Assembly: GCA_028824555.1 (NCBI GenBank)
Contig: JAPPDJ010000157.1
Coordinates: 22,553-86,552 of the forward strand
Direction of reading: 5' to 3'
Length of the DNA stretch: 64,000 nucleotides
From: Gammaproteobacteria bacterium
GTDB lineage: Bacteria > Pseudomonadota > Gammaproteobacteria > Pseudomonadales > Azotimanducaceae
Under the pieces are notes generated by a model that saw only the letters and a program-made list of their open reading frames with translations, was not told the origin of the DNA and did not search any database. Shown piece after piece: positions 38,225 through 47,691 of this stretch. The translations under genes were made by a program, and so were the position numbers. Numbering within the stretch: the stretch's first letter is position 1; every line of letters starts with the position of its first letter.

Positions 38225-39241
38225 CTAACCCGCCGCCAAGGCACGCGCTGCCGGCTGCAAGGCTGCGTGCGCTTCGCCGAGGCGACCCGTGCGCACCGCC
38301 GTGATCTCTGCAAGAATGGCGACGGCGATTTCCGGTGGCGTCTTGCTGCCGATGGGCAGTCCGATGGGGGCGTGCAATCGGTCCAACTCCTCTTGCGTCA
38401 GGTCGAGTTCAGCAAGTCGTGCGCGCCGACTGGCAGAAGTGCGCGACGAACCCATCGCGCCGATGTAGAACGCCTCGGTCCTGACCGCTTCCATCAGCCC
38501 CATGTCGTCGATGCGCGGATCGTGCGTGAGGGCAACGATGGCGGTGTAGGGGTCGTTGGCGCTCTCGCGGATGGCATCGTCCGGCATGTCGCGAATCTTG
38601 CGCACGCCAGCCGGCGCGTCGAAGTCCGCCAGCACATCGGCGCGAGGGTCGCAGATGGTCACGTCGTAGCCGAGCGCCCCAGCGATATCGGCGGCATAGC
38701 GAGACACCATGCCGCAGCCGATGATGAAGAGCTGGTACTGGGGGCCCAAGGTCTGCACCAGCAAGCCCCGATCGTGGTCGTAGGCAAGCGGCGCGTGGCG
38801 CTCCACCGGCTGGCTTGATGTCTTCCGGGCACGGAGGTCCACCCTTCGTTCCACGCACCGGCGCTTTTCGACGCGTTCGACCAAGGCGCCGATGTGCGCT
38901 CTATCGGACGGCTCGGCCTTGAGGGGTTCGATGACGATGTCGAGGTGGCCACCGCAGGGAAGCCCGAGTTCCTCCGCTTCCTCGTCCGTTTCCCCGTAGC
39001 GGAAGAACTGCGCCGCATCCTGCGCCAACACCCCGTCCGTGAGCTTGCCGAGCAGGTCATCCTCGACGCAGCCCCCGGAGAGCGACCCCACGAGCTTGCC
39101 GCTCTGGTTGCAGGTGAGCAGCGAACCCACCGGCCGAGGCGAAGAGCCATAGGTGGCAACCACGGTCGCGAGCCAACATGCCTGCCCGTCTTCGAGCCAG
39201 GCGTGCGCCTGACCAAGCACTTCCTGATCCACCGCCTGCAT
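38225..39241 (-). CDS. XdhC-family molybdoenzyme maturation protein
   Basis: 338 residues from ATG 39241 with GAGGA upstream. The N-terminal XdhC segment has ACWLATVVATYGSSPRPVGS and GSLSGGCVEDDLL. The C-terminal Rossmann domain has YQLFIIGCGMVSRYAADIAG, VTICDPRADVLADF, ALTHDPRIDDMGLMEA and FYIGAMGSSRTSASRRARL. XdhC binds sulfurated molybdenum cofactor for insertion into xanthine dehydrogenase-type enzymes. It is paired with the MocA-like gene 16 bases downstream. Target enzyme not present here. Confidence 0.9.
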   Translation of the reverse strand: MQAVDQEVLGQAHAWLEDGQACWLATVVATYGSSPRPVGSLLTCNQSGKLVGSLSGGCVEDDLLGKLTDGVLAQDAAQFFRYGETDEEAEELGLPCGGHLDIVIEPLKAEPSDRAHIGALVERVEKRRCVERRVDLRARKTSSQPVERHAPLAYDHDRGLLVQTLGPQYQLFIIGCGMVSRYAADIAGALGYDVTICDPRADVLADFDAPAGVRKIRDMPDDAIRESANDPYTAIVALTHDPRIDDMGLMEAVRTEAFYIGAMGSSRTSASRRARLAELDLTQEELDRLHAPIGLPIGSKTPPEIAVAILAEITAVRTGRLGEAHAALQPAARALAAG

Positions 39242-39482
39242 CGCTTCGGTTCCTCGCACGGCATTGACACACCAGATTGTAAGCGTAGCCAGCGTCTTTC
39301 GCGCCGCTTGGTTGCTCCGTGTGTCGCCCGGGGCTTTGCGGTGCTGCACGGCCTCCGCGCGCACACCGACACCTGGCCCCCACGAATGGCAAGTCTCCTA
39401 CGCAAGTATGGCAAAAGTCCGGTTTTTCTGCGATTTGGAGAACGGCAAGATGGCGCCTCCCAAATCAACCAAGGAGCAGACC

Positions 39483-39716
39483 ATGATCAAACAAACCATT
39501 GCAGCGGCCGCGTTGGTGACAGCGCTCGGAGGCGGCCTTTGGGCGGGTTCGGAGCCCGTCGCGGCGCCAGATGCGCAAGTCGGCGCGTTTGTGGCCGCCG
39601 CTCTCGACGCCAACACCCGCGACTGCATCGTTACCGGCGCCGGTGTAGGGGCCATCATCGGTTCGTACGGCGGTCCGGTGGGTGCTCTCGGAGGCGCTGT
39701 CGTAGGGGCACTCTAG
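39483..39716 (+). CDS. Small secreted glycine-zipper peptide
   Basis: 77 residues from ATG 39483, with AAGGAG at good spacing. A signal peptide (IAAAALVTALGGGLWAG) is followed by a short linker and a C-terminal glycine-rich amphipathic stretch CIVTGAGVGAIIGSYGGPVG with GxxxG spacing. Such zippers occur in class II bacteriocins and in small outer-membrane or Rcn-like proteins. No immunity or transporter gene is adjacent, so a toxin role is speculative. Stands alone between xdhC (divergent) and the ADP-ribosylglycohydrolase (convergent). Confidence 0.6.
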   Translation: MIKQTIAAAALVTALGGGLWAGSEPVAAPDAQVGAFVAAALDANTRDCIVTGAGVGAIIGSYGGPVGALGGAVVGAL

Positions 39717-39845
39717 AAGCCGCCGCCGGAGTTCCGTGTTTGGCGGAACGTCGGGACGATCTCCTTGATGGGTTCGTTGGTGCCTGCGCCGCGGCAAACA
39801 GCGCCGGCTCCTAGCCGAAGTGCGAGCCAAAGCGAGCCCAAGGTG

Positions 39846-39869
39846 GGCAGTTCGCGTACGCGAACTGCC
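39846..39869. repeat. 24-bp perfect palindrome
   Basis: GGCAGTTCGCGT directly followed by its exact reverse complement, in a 292-base gene-free gap (39717-40008) between convergent genes. Hairpins with the same GCAGTTCGC/GCGAACTGC arms lie at 5586-5606 and 36538-36558. Confidence 0.65.
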
Positions 39870-40008
39870 GACGAACCCTTCAGGGGCGCGCCGGCAGCCG
39901 GTGGGGATATCCGGACGGCGCAAGTCGGACGCATGACGACAGGGTTCGAGGGGACGGATCCGGGCTCCTGCGACAGTTCGCCTTGTCGTTGGCGCACCAT
40001 CGATTGCC

Positions 40009-42072
40009 TCAGGCCGGCGAGACGCGTACCTCCTGCGTTGCCGTTCGGCCCTCGTCGATCAAGAGGGCAATGCCACCGGCCGAGAGGGCATTGTCCTCGG
40101 CTTCGAGGGTGGCGTCGCCGGCGGTGCCGACGATGCGGTTGCCCTCAACGCGCAAGGAGAAATCCAGCGTGCCTCCAAGTTGCCAGTCGAAGTCGGTTTC
40201 CGCCAGCACCGTGGTGCCTTCGAGTTCGCGCACGAGTTGCAGGCGGTTGCCGGATGCGACGACGAGCGCGTAGTAGCGGCGCATGCCTTGGACGCGCGCG
40301 GCAATGCCGGCGCGTTTGGCGAGGTGAGGCGTCACGTCTGCCTGCATCCGGTAATCGGTCCAGTCGCGGCAGCCGTGCAGCAGCAGACCCGTGCCCTGAT
40401 TGTGGACGAGACGGAAAGACTCGGGATAGCGAGGGGCGTATTGATCGACTCCGTTCACCCAGGCGCGATGCCACATGCTGCCGGGAACTCGGCGCAGCGT
40501 TACGTCCGGGGCGCCGCTCCAGTCCATGCCGTAGAGGTGCAGCACGCCTCCGCTCGGCGCCGATGTCACCTCCACGCCAACGGCGGCGATTGGGTGGCCA
40601 TCCAACGCCGGCACCTGCCACGAGAGCTCACCGCGTTGGCCGGGTTGCAGGCTCTCGCTCGGCGCCCGTAATGTCACCAGTTTGTCTTCGCCGTCGAATG
40701 CGCGCACGCACAGCGCGACCTCCACGGCTTCTTCGGCGCGACCGAGTTCCACCTCGGCGGTAACCGTTTGGCCGGGGGAGAGCATGGGACTGGCCATCAG
40801 CGCGTAGCCACGGCCCTCGAAGTAGCGAGCGGTGTCGAGGGAGTCGAGGAAAGTCCCGGTGGTGGCACGAGGTGCGCCGCCGTGCACCGGATCGAAGTGA
40901 ATCGCGAGACACCGGCGGCCGTCAGACGCCTCTCGGTTGGCCACGTGGCATGCGTGCCCGGTGAAGCCCTGCACGGCGCCTGGGTGGCTGAAGTGGAAGC
41001 GAGGCTTGTGCTGGGGTGTTTCTTCGCCAGCCATGGCCCGACCCATGCGGATGATGCGGTCGGATTCGCGCACGGCATCGCTGATGCCGCCGCCGGCGTC
41101 AGCGCTTGGCAGATAGCAAATGTCGGAAACCGGGCCACGGAAGTCGGGTCCGGCGTCGATGCCGGCGAGACCGTGCTGGATGCCGAGCAGACAGCCGAGG
41201 TTGCCGGAGTTGCAGTCTGTGTCCCAGCCGGAGGTGTTGACGATCTTCAGCGCCCGCTGGAAGTCGTCGTTGCCGTGCAGCAGGCCATGCACGATGAGGC
41301 CGTGGTTCGGCACCATGTGGCAGTTGCCGCCGTACTTGTCGTAGCCGTAGTTCGCGCGGATCTCCTGATAGGTGGCGCGCCAATCGTCGCCATTGGCGGC
41401 ATGCCAGTCGCGGATGTCGGCGATCATGCGATAGAGCACGCTGTCCGATGGAATCTGCTCGACGCCGATGTCGATGAGGCGATTGGTGTCGCTTTCGCCG
41501 AAGGCGGCGGCTTCCATGGCGGCCAGCACCTGGGCGCCGTACACGGCCTCGCCGTCGTGGGAGACGGAGGCCGCCCGACGGGCGAAGTCGGCGGCGCGTT
41601 CGGGATCGCCCGGATTGATCATGGCCCAGCCGTCTATGAAGATCTGCGCACCGATCTGCTCCGCCACCACCTTGCCGTTGAGTTCCATCGACCCGCTTGC
41701 CGGGGCGTCCACGCCAGCGGCGAGGCGCAGGTACGCGGTGTGTTCAGTAGAGTTGCCGAGACCGCCCCACCAGAGGATGGTGCGCCGTTCGATCAGGTAG
41801 TTGAGCCACGTCTGGCCGATCTGCCTGGGGCTGAGCTGCGGGTCGAAGCCGTAGTCCTCGAAGGCGCGCACGAAGGTGAAGGTGCCGCTGATGTCGTCGT
41901 CGGTGACGATGAGCGGCACGTTCAGCTTGTCGTGGACGTAGTAGTCGATCTCGCCCAGGCGCTCCTCGATGCGCTCGTTGGGCCAGCCCTCGAACGGGCG
42001 ACCGAGATAGACGCCGATGATCTTGCCGAGCACCCCGGCATAGACGCGCTCTTCGTAGTCGCTTGGCAGCAT
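40009..42072 (-). CDS. ADP-ribosylglycohydrolase-family protein with C-terminal beta domain
   Basis: 687 residues from ATG 42072. Residues ~1-400 form the all-helical ADP-ribosyl-glycohydrolase fold. Metal sites are VTDDDISGTFTFVRAFE near the start and NTSGWDTDCNSGNLGCLLG near residue 290. Between lie LNYLIERRTILWWGGLGNST and YGGNCHMVPNHGLIVHGLL. Residues ~430-687 are beta-rich (GAVQGFTGHACHVANREA; DYRMQADVTPHLAKRAGIAARV), resembling a concanavalin-like or DUF1080-type carbohydrate-binding domain. The two-domain form suggests hydrolysis of a glycoside or ADP-ribose conjugate rather than simple protein de-ADP-ribosylation. No signal peptide seen. Confidence 0.82.
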   Translation of the reverse strand: MLPSDYEERVYAGVLGKIIGVYLGRPFEGWPNERIEERLGEIDYYVHDKLNVPLIVTDDDISGTFTFVRAFEDYGFDPQLSPRQIGQTWLNYLIERRTILWWGGLGNSTEHTAYLRLAAGVDAPASGSMELNGKVVAEQIGAQIFIDGWAMINPGDPERAADFARRAASVSHDGEAVYGAQVLAAMEAAAFGESDTNRLIDIGVEQIPSDSVLYRMIADIRDWHAANGDDWRATYQEIRANYGYDKYGGNCHMVPNHGLIVHGLLHGNDDFQRALKIVNTSGWDTDCNSGNLGCLLGIQHGLAGIDAGPDFRGPVSDICYLPSADAGGGISDAVRESDRIIRMGRAMAGEETPQHKPRFHFSHPGAVQGFTGHACHVANREASDGRRCLAIHFDPVHGGAPRATTGTFLDSLDTARYFEGRGYALMASPMLSPGQTVTAEVELGRAEEAVEVALCVRAFDGEDKLVTLRAPSESLQPGQRGELSWQVPALDGHPIAAVGVEVTSAPSGGVLHLYGMDWSGAPDVTLRRVPGSMWHRAWVNGVDQYAPRYPESFRLVHNQGTGLLLHGCRDWTDYRMQADVTPHLAKRAGIAARVQGMRRYYALVVASGNRLQLVRELEGTTVLAETDFDWQLGGTLDFSLRVEGNRIVGTAGDATLEAEDNALSAGGIALLIDEGRTATQEVRVSPA

Positions 42073-42157
42073 TGGCCCCTCCGGCCCTCGTGAGTCGTGG
42101 CGCAAATCATATCGCTACAATCGTTGGGGTCCGTCGCAGCAGAAGGAGGAGAAACCC

Positions 42158-43315
42158 TTGGCCAACGTGTTCTCGCGTCTTCGCATCTGGGACGGTGCCT
42201 CGAACGACTACCTCGACGCCGACTCCATCGCGGTGGAAGAGGGCAAGATCGCCGCCGTCGGCAAGGGTTGGCGCGGCGAGAACTGTGCGGGCCTCACGGT
42301 CATCCCCGGCCTCATCGACGCGCACGTCCACATGGTGCTGGACCCGTCCTTGAAGTCGGCGATGGCGCAGGTGGGGGAGAGCGACGACACCATTCGCGCA
42401 AAGCTCCCAGCGCGGGCCGAGGCCATGGTGCGGGCCGGCATCACTTCGGCGCGCGACCTTGGCGGTGGAGCTTGGCTGGAACTGGAACTCAGGGACCACA
42501 TCGCGGCCGGCGAAGTCATCGGGCCGAGGCTCGTGTGCGCCGGGCAACCCATCACATCTGTAGGCGGCCATTGCCATTTCTGGAACGGCGAGGCGGCGGG
42601 TCCCGACGAGGCGCGGGAAGTGGTGGAGCGCCAGCGTGCGGCCGGAGTGGACCTCATCAAGGTGATGGCCACCGGCGGCAATCTGACTCCCAAGAGTCGT
42701 CCTTCGGATGCCCAGTTCGACGGCGGCGAGATGCGCGCCATCGTTGCCGCCGCAGCTCGTTTCGGCTTCCCCGTGGCGGCGCACTGCCACGGCACCTCCG
42801 GCATCCGCAACGCGGCCCGCGCTGGCGTCCGCACCATCGAGCATTGCTCCTGGCTCGGCGCCGACGGCAAGCGCGGAGCCTACGATCCGTTGGTGGCACG
42901 GGAAATCGTCCGCCAGGGCATCTGGGTGTCGCCCACGGTCAACGCCGGCTGGGCACGCTTTGGCGATGCGTTCGCCAAGGTCGTAACGGCCGGTTTCCGA
43001 GCCATGAAGGACGAGGGTTGTCGGCTGGTCGCGTCCACCGATGCCGGAATCCCCAACGTCCACCATCACGACCTTGCGCGAGCGTTGCCGGTGTTCGCAC
43101 GCCTCGCGGAGCTGACGCCGGTGCAAACGCTGCGTGCAGCCACCAGCGACTGCGCTCAAGCGATTGGCCTGGGCGGGGTGACGGGCCGCATCGCCGAGGG
43201 GTTTGGCGCAGACCTCGTTTTTCTTGGCGGCGATCCACTGTCGGACTTGGGAGCGCTGGTGGACCCCGTGCGCGTGGTGGCTGCCGGACGGTTGCTTGAC
43301 CCGCAAGTCGTTTAG
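42158..43315 (+). CDS. Amidohydrolase-family protein (metal-dependent)
   Basis: 385 residues. The start is TTG 42158, preceded by AAGGAGG, as no ATG fits. Imidazolonepropionase/prolidase-like amidohydrolase: VIPGLIDAHVHMVLDPS (first metal His-x-His), ITSARDLGGGAW, VDLIKVMATGGNLTPKS (Lys ligand), VAAHCHGTSGIRNAARAGV and TIEHCSWLG (His ligands), LVASTDAGIPNVHHHDLAR (Asp). It hydrolyses a C-N bond, perhaps in a dipeptide or N-acyl amino acid. It is followed 46 bases later by an acyl-CoA dehydrogenase gene on the same strand. Confidence 0.9.
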   Translation: MANVFSRLRIWDGASNDYLDADSIAVEEGKIAAVGKGWRGENCAGLTVIPGLIDAHVHMVLDPSLKSAMAQVGESDDTIRAKLPARAEAMVRAGITSARDLGGGAWLELELRDHIAAGEVIGPRLVCAGQPITSVGGHCHFWNGEAAGPDEAREVVERQRAAGVDLIKVMATGGNLTPKSRPSDAQFDGGEMRAIVAAAARFGFPVAAHCHGTSGIRNAARAGVRTIEHCSWLGADGKRGAYDPLVAREIVRQGIWVSPTVNAGWARFGDAFAKVVTAGFRAMKDEGCRLVASTDAGIPNVHHHDLARALPVFARLAELTPVQTLRAATSDCAQAIGLGGVTGRIAEGFGADLVFLGGDPLSDLGALVDPVRVVAAGRLLDPQVV

Positions 43316-43361
43316 ACTACGCCGCCATTCCACCAATGCGAACCGGAGGGTGCGCCAGGCG

Positions 43362-44525
43362 ATGAGTTTCAGGGAAGAGGCCCGGGAGTGGCTTGCGGAA
43401 AACTGCCCGCCGAGCATGAGGGACGGACGCGGCGGCAGCACGGGCGGTGGCCGGCGTGCCACCTATCCGAACCCAGATCTCAAGGTGTGGCTGGACCGCA
43501 TGGCCGAGAAGGGCTGGACGGCGCCCATGTGGCCATCCGAGTACGGCGGCGGCGGTCTCGACAAGCAGGATGCCGGCATCCTGAACGAGGAACTGCGGCG
43601 CATCGGCGCTGGCTATCCCCACGGCGGCATGGGTCTTTCCATGATCGGCCCGGCGCTCTTGGAATTCGGCACCGAGGATCAGAAGCACGAACACCTGCCC
43701 AAGATCGTCCGTGGCGACATCTGGTGGTGTCAGGGCTACAGCGAGCCGGGTTCGGGTTCGGACCTCGCGAGCCTCAAGACCCGCGCCGTCGAGGACGGCG
43801 ACGACTACATCATCAACGGCTCGAAGATCTGGACTTCCGGCGCCAACTTCGCCGACTGGATGTTCTGCCTCGTCCGCACCGACCCGGACGCGCCCAAGCA
43901 CGAAGGCATCTCCTTCATCCTCTTCGACATGACCACCCCGGGCGTCACCGTCAAGCCGATCAAGCTCATCAGCGGTATGTCGCCGTTCTGCGAGACCTTC
44001 TTCGACGACGTGCGCGTTCCAAAGCGCAACGTGGTGAGCGAAGTGAACAAGGGCTGGACTGTCGCCAAGCGGCTCTTGCAGTACGAGCGCACGTCCATCG
44101 GCGGCATCGGCGGCGGCGGTCCGACCAAGACCATTGCCGACTACGCCAAGGACTACGTCGGCGAGGAAGACGGCAAGATCGCCGATCCCGACATTCGCGA
44201 CCGCGTCACCGCGCACCGCATCACCGACCGCGCCTTCGGTCTCACCACCCGCCGCAGCGGCGAGGAGATGCAGTCGGGCCGCGCGCCCACGTTCCTGTCG
44301 TCGATGTTCAAGCTCTACGGAACCGAGCAGAACAAGGACCGCTACGACCTGATGCTGTCGTTCATGGGCAGTCAGACCCTTGGCTGGGAAGGCGAGGAAT
44401 TCGACCGACGTGAACTGGGCGTGACCCGCGAATGGCTGCGCTCCCGCGCCAACTCCATCGAGGGCGGCACCTCCGAGGTGCAGCTCAACATCATCGCCAA
44501 GCGCATCCTGGGCCTGCCGGATTGA
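43362..44525 (+). CDS. Acyl-CoA dehydrogenase
   Basis: 387 residues from ATG. Helical N-domain (MSFREEAREWLAENCPPSMR), then WCQGYSEPGSGSDLASLKTRA and YIINGSKIWTSGANFADWMF, both FAD-binding beta-domain signatures. C-terminal RSRANSIEGGTSEVQLNIIAKRILGLPD carries the ...EGTSE-type motif. It oxidises an acyl-CoA to the enoyl-CoA in the cytoplasm. The R-x-N-S-I-E-G-G-T start of the last motif is normal for the family. Substrate unknown; likely operon with the upstream amidohydrolase. Confidence 0.93.
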   Translation: MSFREEAREWLAENCPPSMRDGRGGSTGGGRRATYPNPDLKVWLDRMAEKGWTAPMWPSEYGGGGLDKQDAGILNEELRRIGAGYPHGGMGLSMIGPALLEFGTEDQKHEHLPKIVRGDIWWCQGYSEPGSGSDLASLKTRAVEDGDDYIINGSKIWTSGANFADWMFCLVRTDPDAPKHEGISFILFDMTTPGVTVKPIKLISGMSPFCETFFDDVRVPKRNVVSEVNKGWTVAKRLLQYERTSIGGIGGGGPTKTIADYAKDYVGEEDGKIADPDIRDRVTAHRITDRAFGLTTRRSGEEMQSGRAPTFLSSMFKLYGTEQNKDRYDLMLSFMGSQTLGWEGEEFDRRELGVTREWLRSRANSIEGGTSEVQLNIIAKRILGLPD

Positions 44526-44553
44526 GGCGCCTTCCGGACTGAAGGAGAGACCG

Positions 44554-45486
44554 ATGAAGAAGCTAATCGCGACGGCGTTGCTGCTGGCCGGCGCAGCAAA
44601 CGCCCAAGACAGCGAGCCCCTGACCCGCGAGGCCCTGCTCTCGAACTTCGGCTGGGACTTCGACGCGGTGGAGATCACCACCGAGAAGGTGGACGAAGGG
44701 CTCTATGTCCTGTTCGGCGCTGGCGGCAACATTGCGGTGTCGGTGGGGGAGCAGGGCGTCTTGATCGTCGATGACATGTTCCCGGAACTGATGCCCAAGA
44801 TCGAGGCGGCCATCGCCGAGCTCGGTGGCAGTGGCGTCGATTTCGCCGTCAACACGCACTGGCACTTCGACCACGCCGACGGCAACCTGGCGCTGGGCCC
44901 GGCCGGAACCTGGATCGTCGCGCAGCAGAACTCGACCGAGATGATGGCCAAGACCAACGTCCTCAACATGGTCATGGCCAAGTACCGCCAGGAGGCGTAT
45001 CCGGAAGAGGCCCGCCCGGCCATCTCCTTCGACGACCGCATGGGCTTCCACTTCAACGGCGGCCAGATTGACCTCGTGCATGTCGGCCCCGCCCACACGG
45101 CCGGCGATGCGGCGGTGATCTTCCGCAAGCACAACGCGGTTCATTTCGGCGATGTCTTCAACAACGCCGGCTATCCGTTCATCGATGCCGACAGCGGCGG
45201 CGACATCGACGGCATGATCGCCTTCTGCCAGGCAGTGCTCGACGAGATCGCTCCCGACGCGACCGTCATTCCCGGCCATGGCCCGATTGTCGGAACGGCC
45301 GAGCTCAAGGCGTACATCGAGATGCTGACGACGGTGCGGGAACGGGTTGCCGAAATGGTCGCGGCGGGCAAGTCGATGGAAGAGGTGATCGCCGCCAAGC
45401 CCACCGCGGACTTCGACGAGACCTACGGCCCCGAGGGGCAGTCTCTCGGCTTCGTCAACCGGGTGTACACGAGCCTGACCAAGTAA
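44554..45486 (+). CDS. Periplasmic metallo-beta-lactamase-fold hydrolase
   Basis: 310 residues from ATG with GAAGGAG upstream. A signal peptide (KLIATALLLAGAANA) ends before QDSEP. MBL fold: GNIAVSVGEQGVLIVDDMF, the metal motif NTHWHFDHADGN (HxHxDH), then GPAHTAGDAAVIF and ATVIPGHGPIVGTAEL. This is the quinoprotein relay or glyoxalase II-like branch of secreted hydrolases, not a resistance lactamase by context. It follows the acyl-CoA dehydrogenase by 28 bases. Confidence 0.9.
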   Translation: MKKLIATALLLAGAANAQDSEPLTREALLSNFGWDFDAVEITTEKVDEGLYVLFGAGGNIAVSVGEQGVLIVDDMFPELMPKIEAAIAELGGSGVDFAVNTHWHFDHADGNLALGPAGTWIVAQQNSTEMMAKTNVLNMVMAKYRQEAYPEEARPAISFDDRMGFHFNGGQIDLVHVGPAHTAGDAAVIFRKHNAVHFGDVFNNAGYPFIDADSGGDIDGMIAFCQAVLDEIAPDATVIPGHGPIVGTAELKAYIEMLTTVRERVAEMVAAGKSMEEVIAAKPTADFDETYGPEGQSLGFVNRVYTSLTK

Positions 45487-45636
45487 CGCCGTGCAGGTCG
45501 TTCCCAGCTGCGCCGGCTTCGGCGCCACGGTTTGCGCTGTAGGTGCTTGCGGTACTCGGCGACGAGTTCCGCCACATCGAAAGTGCCCTCCACCACTGTG
45601 CCGCGCGGGTTCTTCCGGCCGGCGGGGAACGCGAAG

Positions 45637-46473
45637 TTGCTTAGGCGCGTAGGCGGCTACCTCTTCCCGCGCACCGACGAAGCGCCGGCGGCGAGCGCGC
45701 AGATCGAGCGCCAGGGCTACGCCGTGCTGCGCGGGGCGTTCTCGGCGCGGCAGATCGCGCCCATCCGTAACGAAATCGCCGCCGTGTATGCAAAGGGCGA
45801 CGGCGATAGCCGCGCCAGAGTGCAGGACAGCGACTTCCGCTACGAGATGTTCAACCGCAGCCCGCGGGCGCAGAAGCTTGTTGGTCGGCGCGAGATTCTC
45901 GACGTGATCGAGCCGCTCATCGGCGAGGATTGCCACATCATTGCCAACACTTGCTGGCGCAATCCCGCCAATACCGAACACCGCCACGGCGGCGGTGGCT
46001 GGCACATCGATGCTGGGCCGCACATTCCGCGGCCGGAAGGGACACAATGGCCGGAGGAGGTGCCGTATCCCGTGTTCGCCATCGGCGTTCACATCTTCCT
46101 CACGGACTGTCCGATGGAGTGCGGGCCGACCGGCGTGATCCCCGGCAGCCACAAGTCGGGCCGTCCGCCACCAGCCGACCGGCGCATGGACGAAACGCTC
46201 ACATGCAACGGGGTTTCGGTGCTGCCGCTCGAAGCCAAGGCAGGGGACGTGGCGCTGTTCGCTTCCGACGTCTGGCATCGGCGGCTGCCGACCGGGGACG
46301 GCGACACCGGTCGCTTCTTTCTGCAAGTTCACTACGCTCGGCGCGACATCGCCCAGCGCATCAAGACCACCGCCACGATCAACCACGTGGACGATGCGGC
46401 GAGGAGCCGCATCCGCAGTCGCCGCGAGCGCCGCCTGCTGGGCCTGCATCCACCGGGGTTCTACGACGGATGA
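45637..46473 (+). CDS. Phytanoyl-CoA dioxygenase family protein
   Basis: About 278 residues from TTG 45637 (GGGGAA upstream); an ATG at 45532 is open but adds unrelated residues, so the start is uncertain. Fe(II)/2-oxoglutarate fold: ERQGYAVLRGAFSARQIAPI, the facial pair in GGGGWHIDAGPHIPRP, FAIGVHIFLTDCPMECGPTG, distal His in LFASDVWHRRLPTGD and the co-substrate Arg in TGRFFLQVHYARR. All key residues are present. ATGA overlap with the downstream MFS gene implies a coupled uptake or export and hydroxylation pair. Confidence 0.85.
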   Translation: MLRRVGGYLFPRTDEAPAASAQIERQGYAVLRGAFSARQIAPIRNEIAAVYAKGDGDSRARVQDSDFRYEMFNRSPRAQKLVGRREILDVIEPLIGEDCHIIANTCWRNPANTEHRHGGGGWHIDAGPHIPRPEGTQWPEEVPYPVFAIGVHIFLTDCPMECGPTGVIPGSHKSGRPPPADRRMDETLTCNGVSVLPLEAKAGDVALFASDVWHRRLPTGDGDTGRFFLQVHYARRDIAQRIKTTATINHVDDAARSRIRSRRERRLLGLHPPGFYDG

Positions 46474-47663
46474 TCGCCAAGCGCTGGCTCACGCCAACCG
46501 GGTTTCTCGTGCTTGCAAGCGTGGCGATGCCGCTCGGCTTTGCCGCCTGGCAGGCGCTGCTCAACAACTTTGCCATCGAGATGGCGGCGTTCACCGGGCG
46601 CGAGATGGGCATCCTGCAAAGCCTGCGGGAAGTGCCGGGCTTTCTCGCCTTCACGGCGGTGTTCGTCATCCTGGTGCTGCGCGAGCAGACCTTCGCCGTG
46701 CTGTCCGTGGCGGTGTTCGGCGTCGGCGTCGCCATCACCGGCTACTTCCCCACCGAATACGGTCTCTATTTCACGGCGCTCTTGATGTCGGTGGGCTTCC
46801 ACTACTTCGAGACCATCCGGCAGTCGCTTTCCCTGCAATGGCTGTCGAAGGAGGAGACGCCGCGCATCCTTGGCCGGCTCATGGCGGTGGGCTCAGCGAC
46901 ATCACTGGTGGGCTTTGGCGCCATCTTCCTGGTGCTCGAGGTGTTCAGCCTCGAGTACAAGTGGATTTACGTCTTCGCCGGTGGCGCGGCGGTGGTGATC
47001 GCGGTGTTGCTGGCGCAATACCCCCAGTTTGAGTCGAAGACGCCGCAACGCAAGGAGATCGTGCTGCGGCCGCGCTATTGGCTCTACTACAGCCTGACGT
47101 TCTTCTCCGGCGCTCGGCGGCAGATCTTCGTCGTCTTCGCCGGCTTCCTGATGGTGGAGAAATTCGGCTATTCCGCCGCCAACATTGCGCTGCTGTTCCT
47201 CGTCAACCACGTCTTCAACGTGCTGTTTGCCGAGCGGATCGGGGCGTGGATCGGGCGCATCGGCGAACGCCATGCCTTGACGCTGGAGTACTGCGGTCTG
47301 ATCGGCGTCTTCATCGCCTACGCCTTCGTCGAGAACGGCATGATCGCGGCGGGGCTCTACATCATCGACCACCTGTTCTTCGCCATGGCCATCGCCATCA
47401 AGACCTATTTCCAGAAGATCGCCGACCCCGCCGACATTGCCTCTACCGCCGGCGTGTCGTTTACCATCAACCACATCGCGGCGGTGGTGATCCCCGCAGT
47501 GCTGGGTTTCGTCTGGCTGCAATCGCGCCCGGCGGTGTTCCTGATCGGCGCCGCGTTCGCCTTCTGCTCGCTGCTGCTGGCGCGCAACGTGCCGCAGAGG
47601 CCCGACGAGGGCAACGAGGTGGTGCTCGGGCGCGTCGGCGGCGGGGTGCAGCGCGCTGCCTGA
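46470..47663 (+). CDS. MFS-type membrane transporter
   Basis: 397 residues, ATG overlapping the dioxygenase stop (ATGA). About twelve hydrophobic helices in two groups of six. The first is PTGFLVLASVAMPLGFAAWQ; others include AVLSVAVFGVGVAITGYFP, TSLVGFGAIFLVLEVFSL, WIYVFAGGAAVVIAVLLAQY, then after a loop (QRKEIVLRPRYWLYYSL) the second half. The pattern GxxxxxxxxxMAxxSG of drug exporters is not obvious. Inner-membrane carrier of unknown substrate, presumably related to the coupled dioxygenase. Confidence 0.85.
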   Translation: MIAKRWLTPTGFLVLASVAMPLGFAAWQALLNNFAIEMAAFTGREMGILQSLREVPGFLAFTAVFVILVLREQTFAVLSVAVFGVGVAITGYFPTEYGLYFTALLMSVGFHYFETIRQSLSLQWLSKEETPRILGRLMAVGSATSLVGFGAIFLVLEVFSLEYKWIYVFAGGAAVVIAVLLAQYPQFESKTPQRKEIVLRPRYWLYYSLTFFSGARRQIFVVFAGFLMVEKFGYSAANIALLFLVNHVFNVLFAERIGAWIGRIGERHALTLEYCGLIGVFIAYAFVENGMIAAGLYIIDHLFFAMAIAIKTYFQKIADPADIASTAGVSFTINHIAAVVIPAVLGFVWLQSRPAVFLIGAAFAFCSLLLARNVPQRPDEGNEVVLGRVGGGVQRAA

Positions 47664-47691
47664 CTTAAGGCCTGACAAGGGAGTGACGCAA

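Noticed and set aside
45487..45636. Minus-strand frame with GTFDVAELVAEYRKHL between the MBL and dioxygenase genes
   Set aside because: Short, without start codon or family match. Could be a gene fragment, but the evidence is too thin to list.
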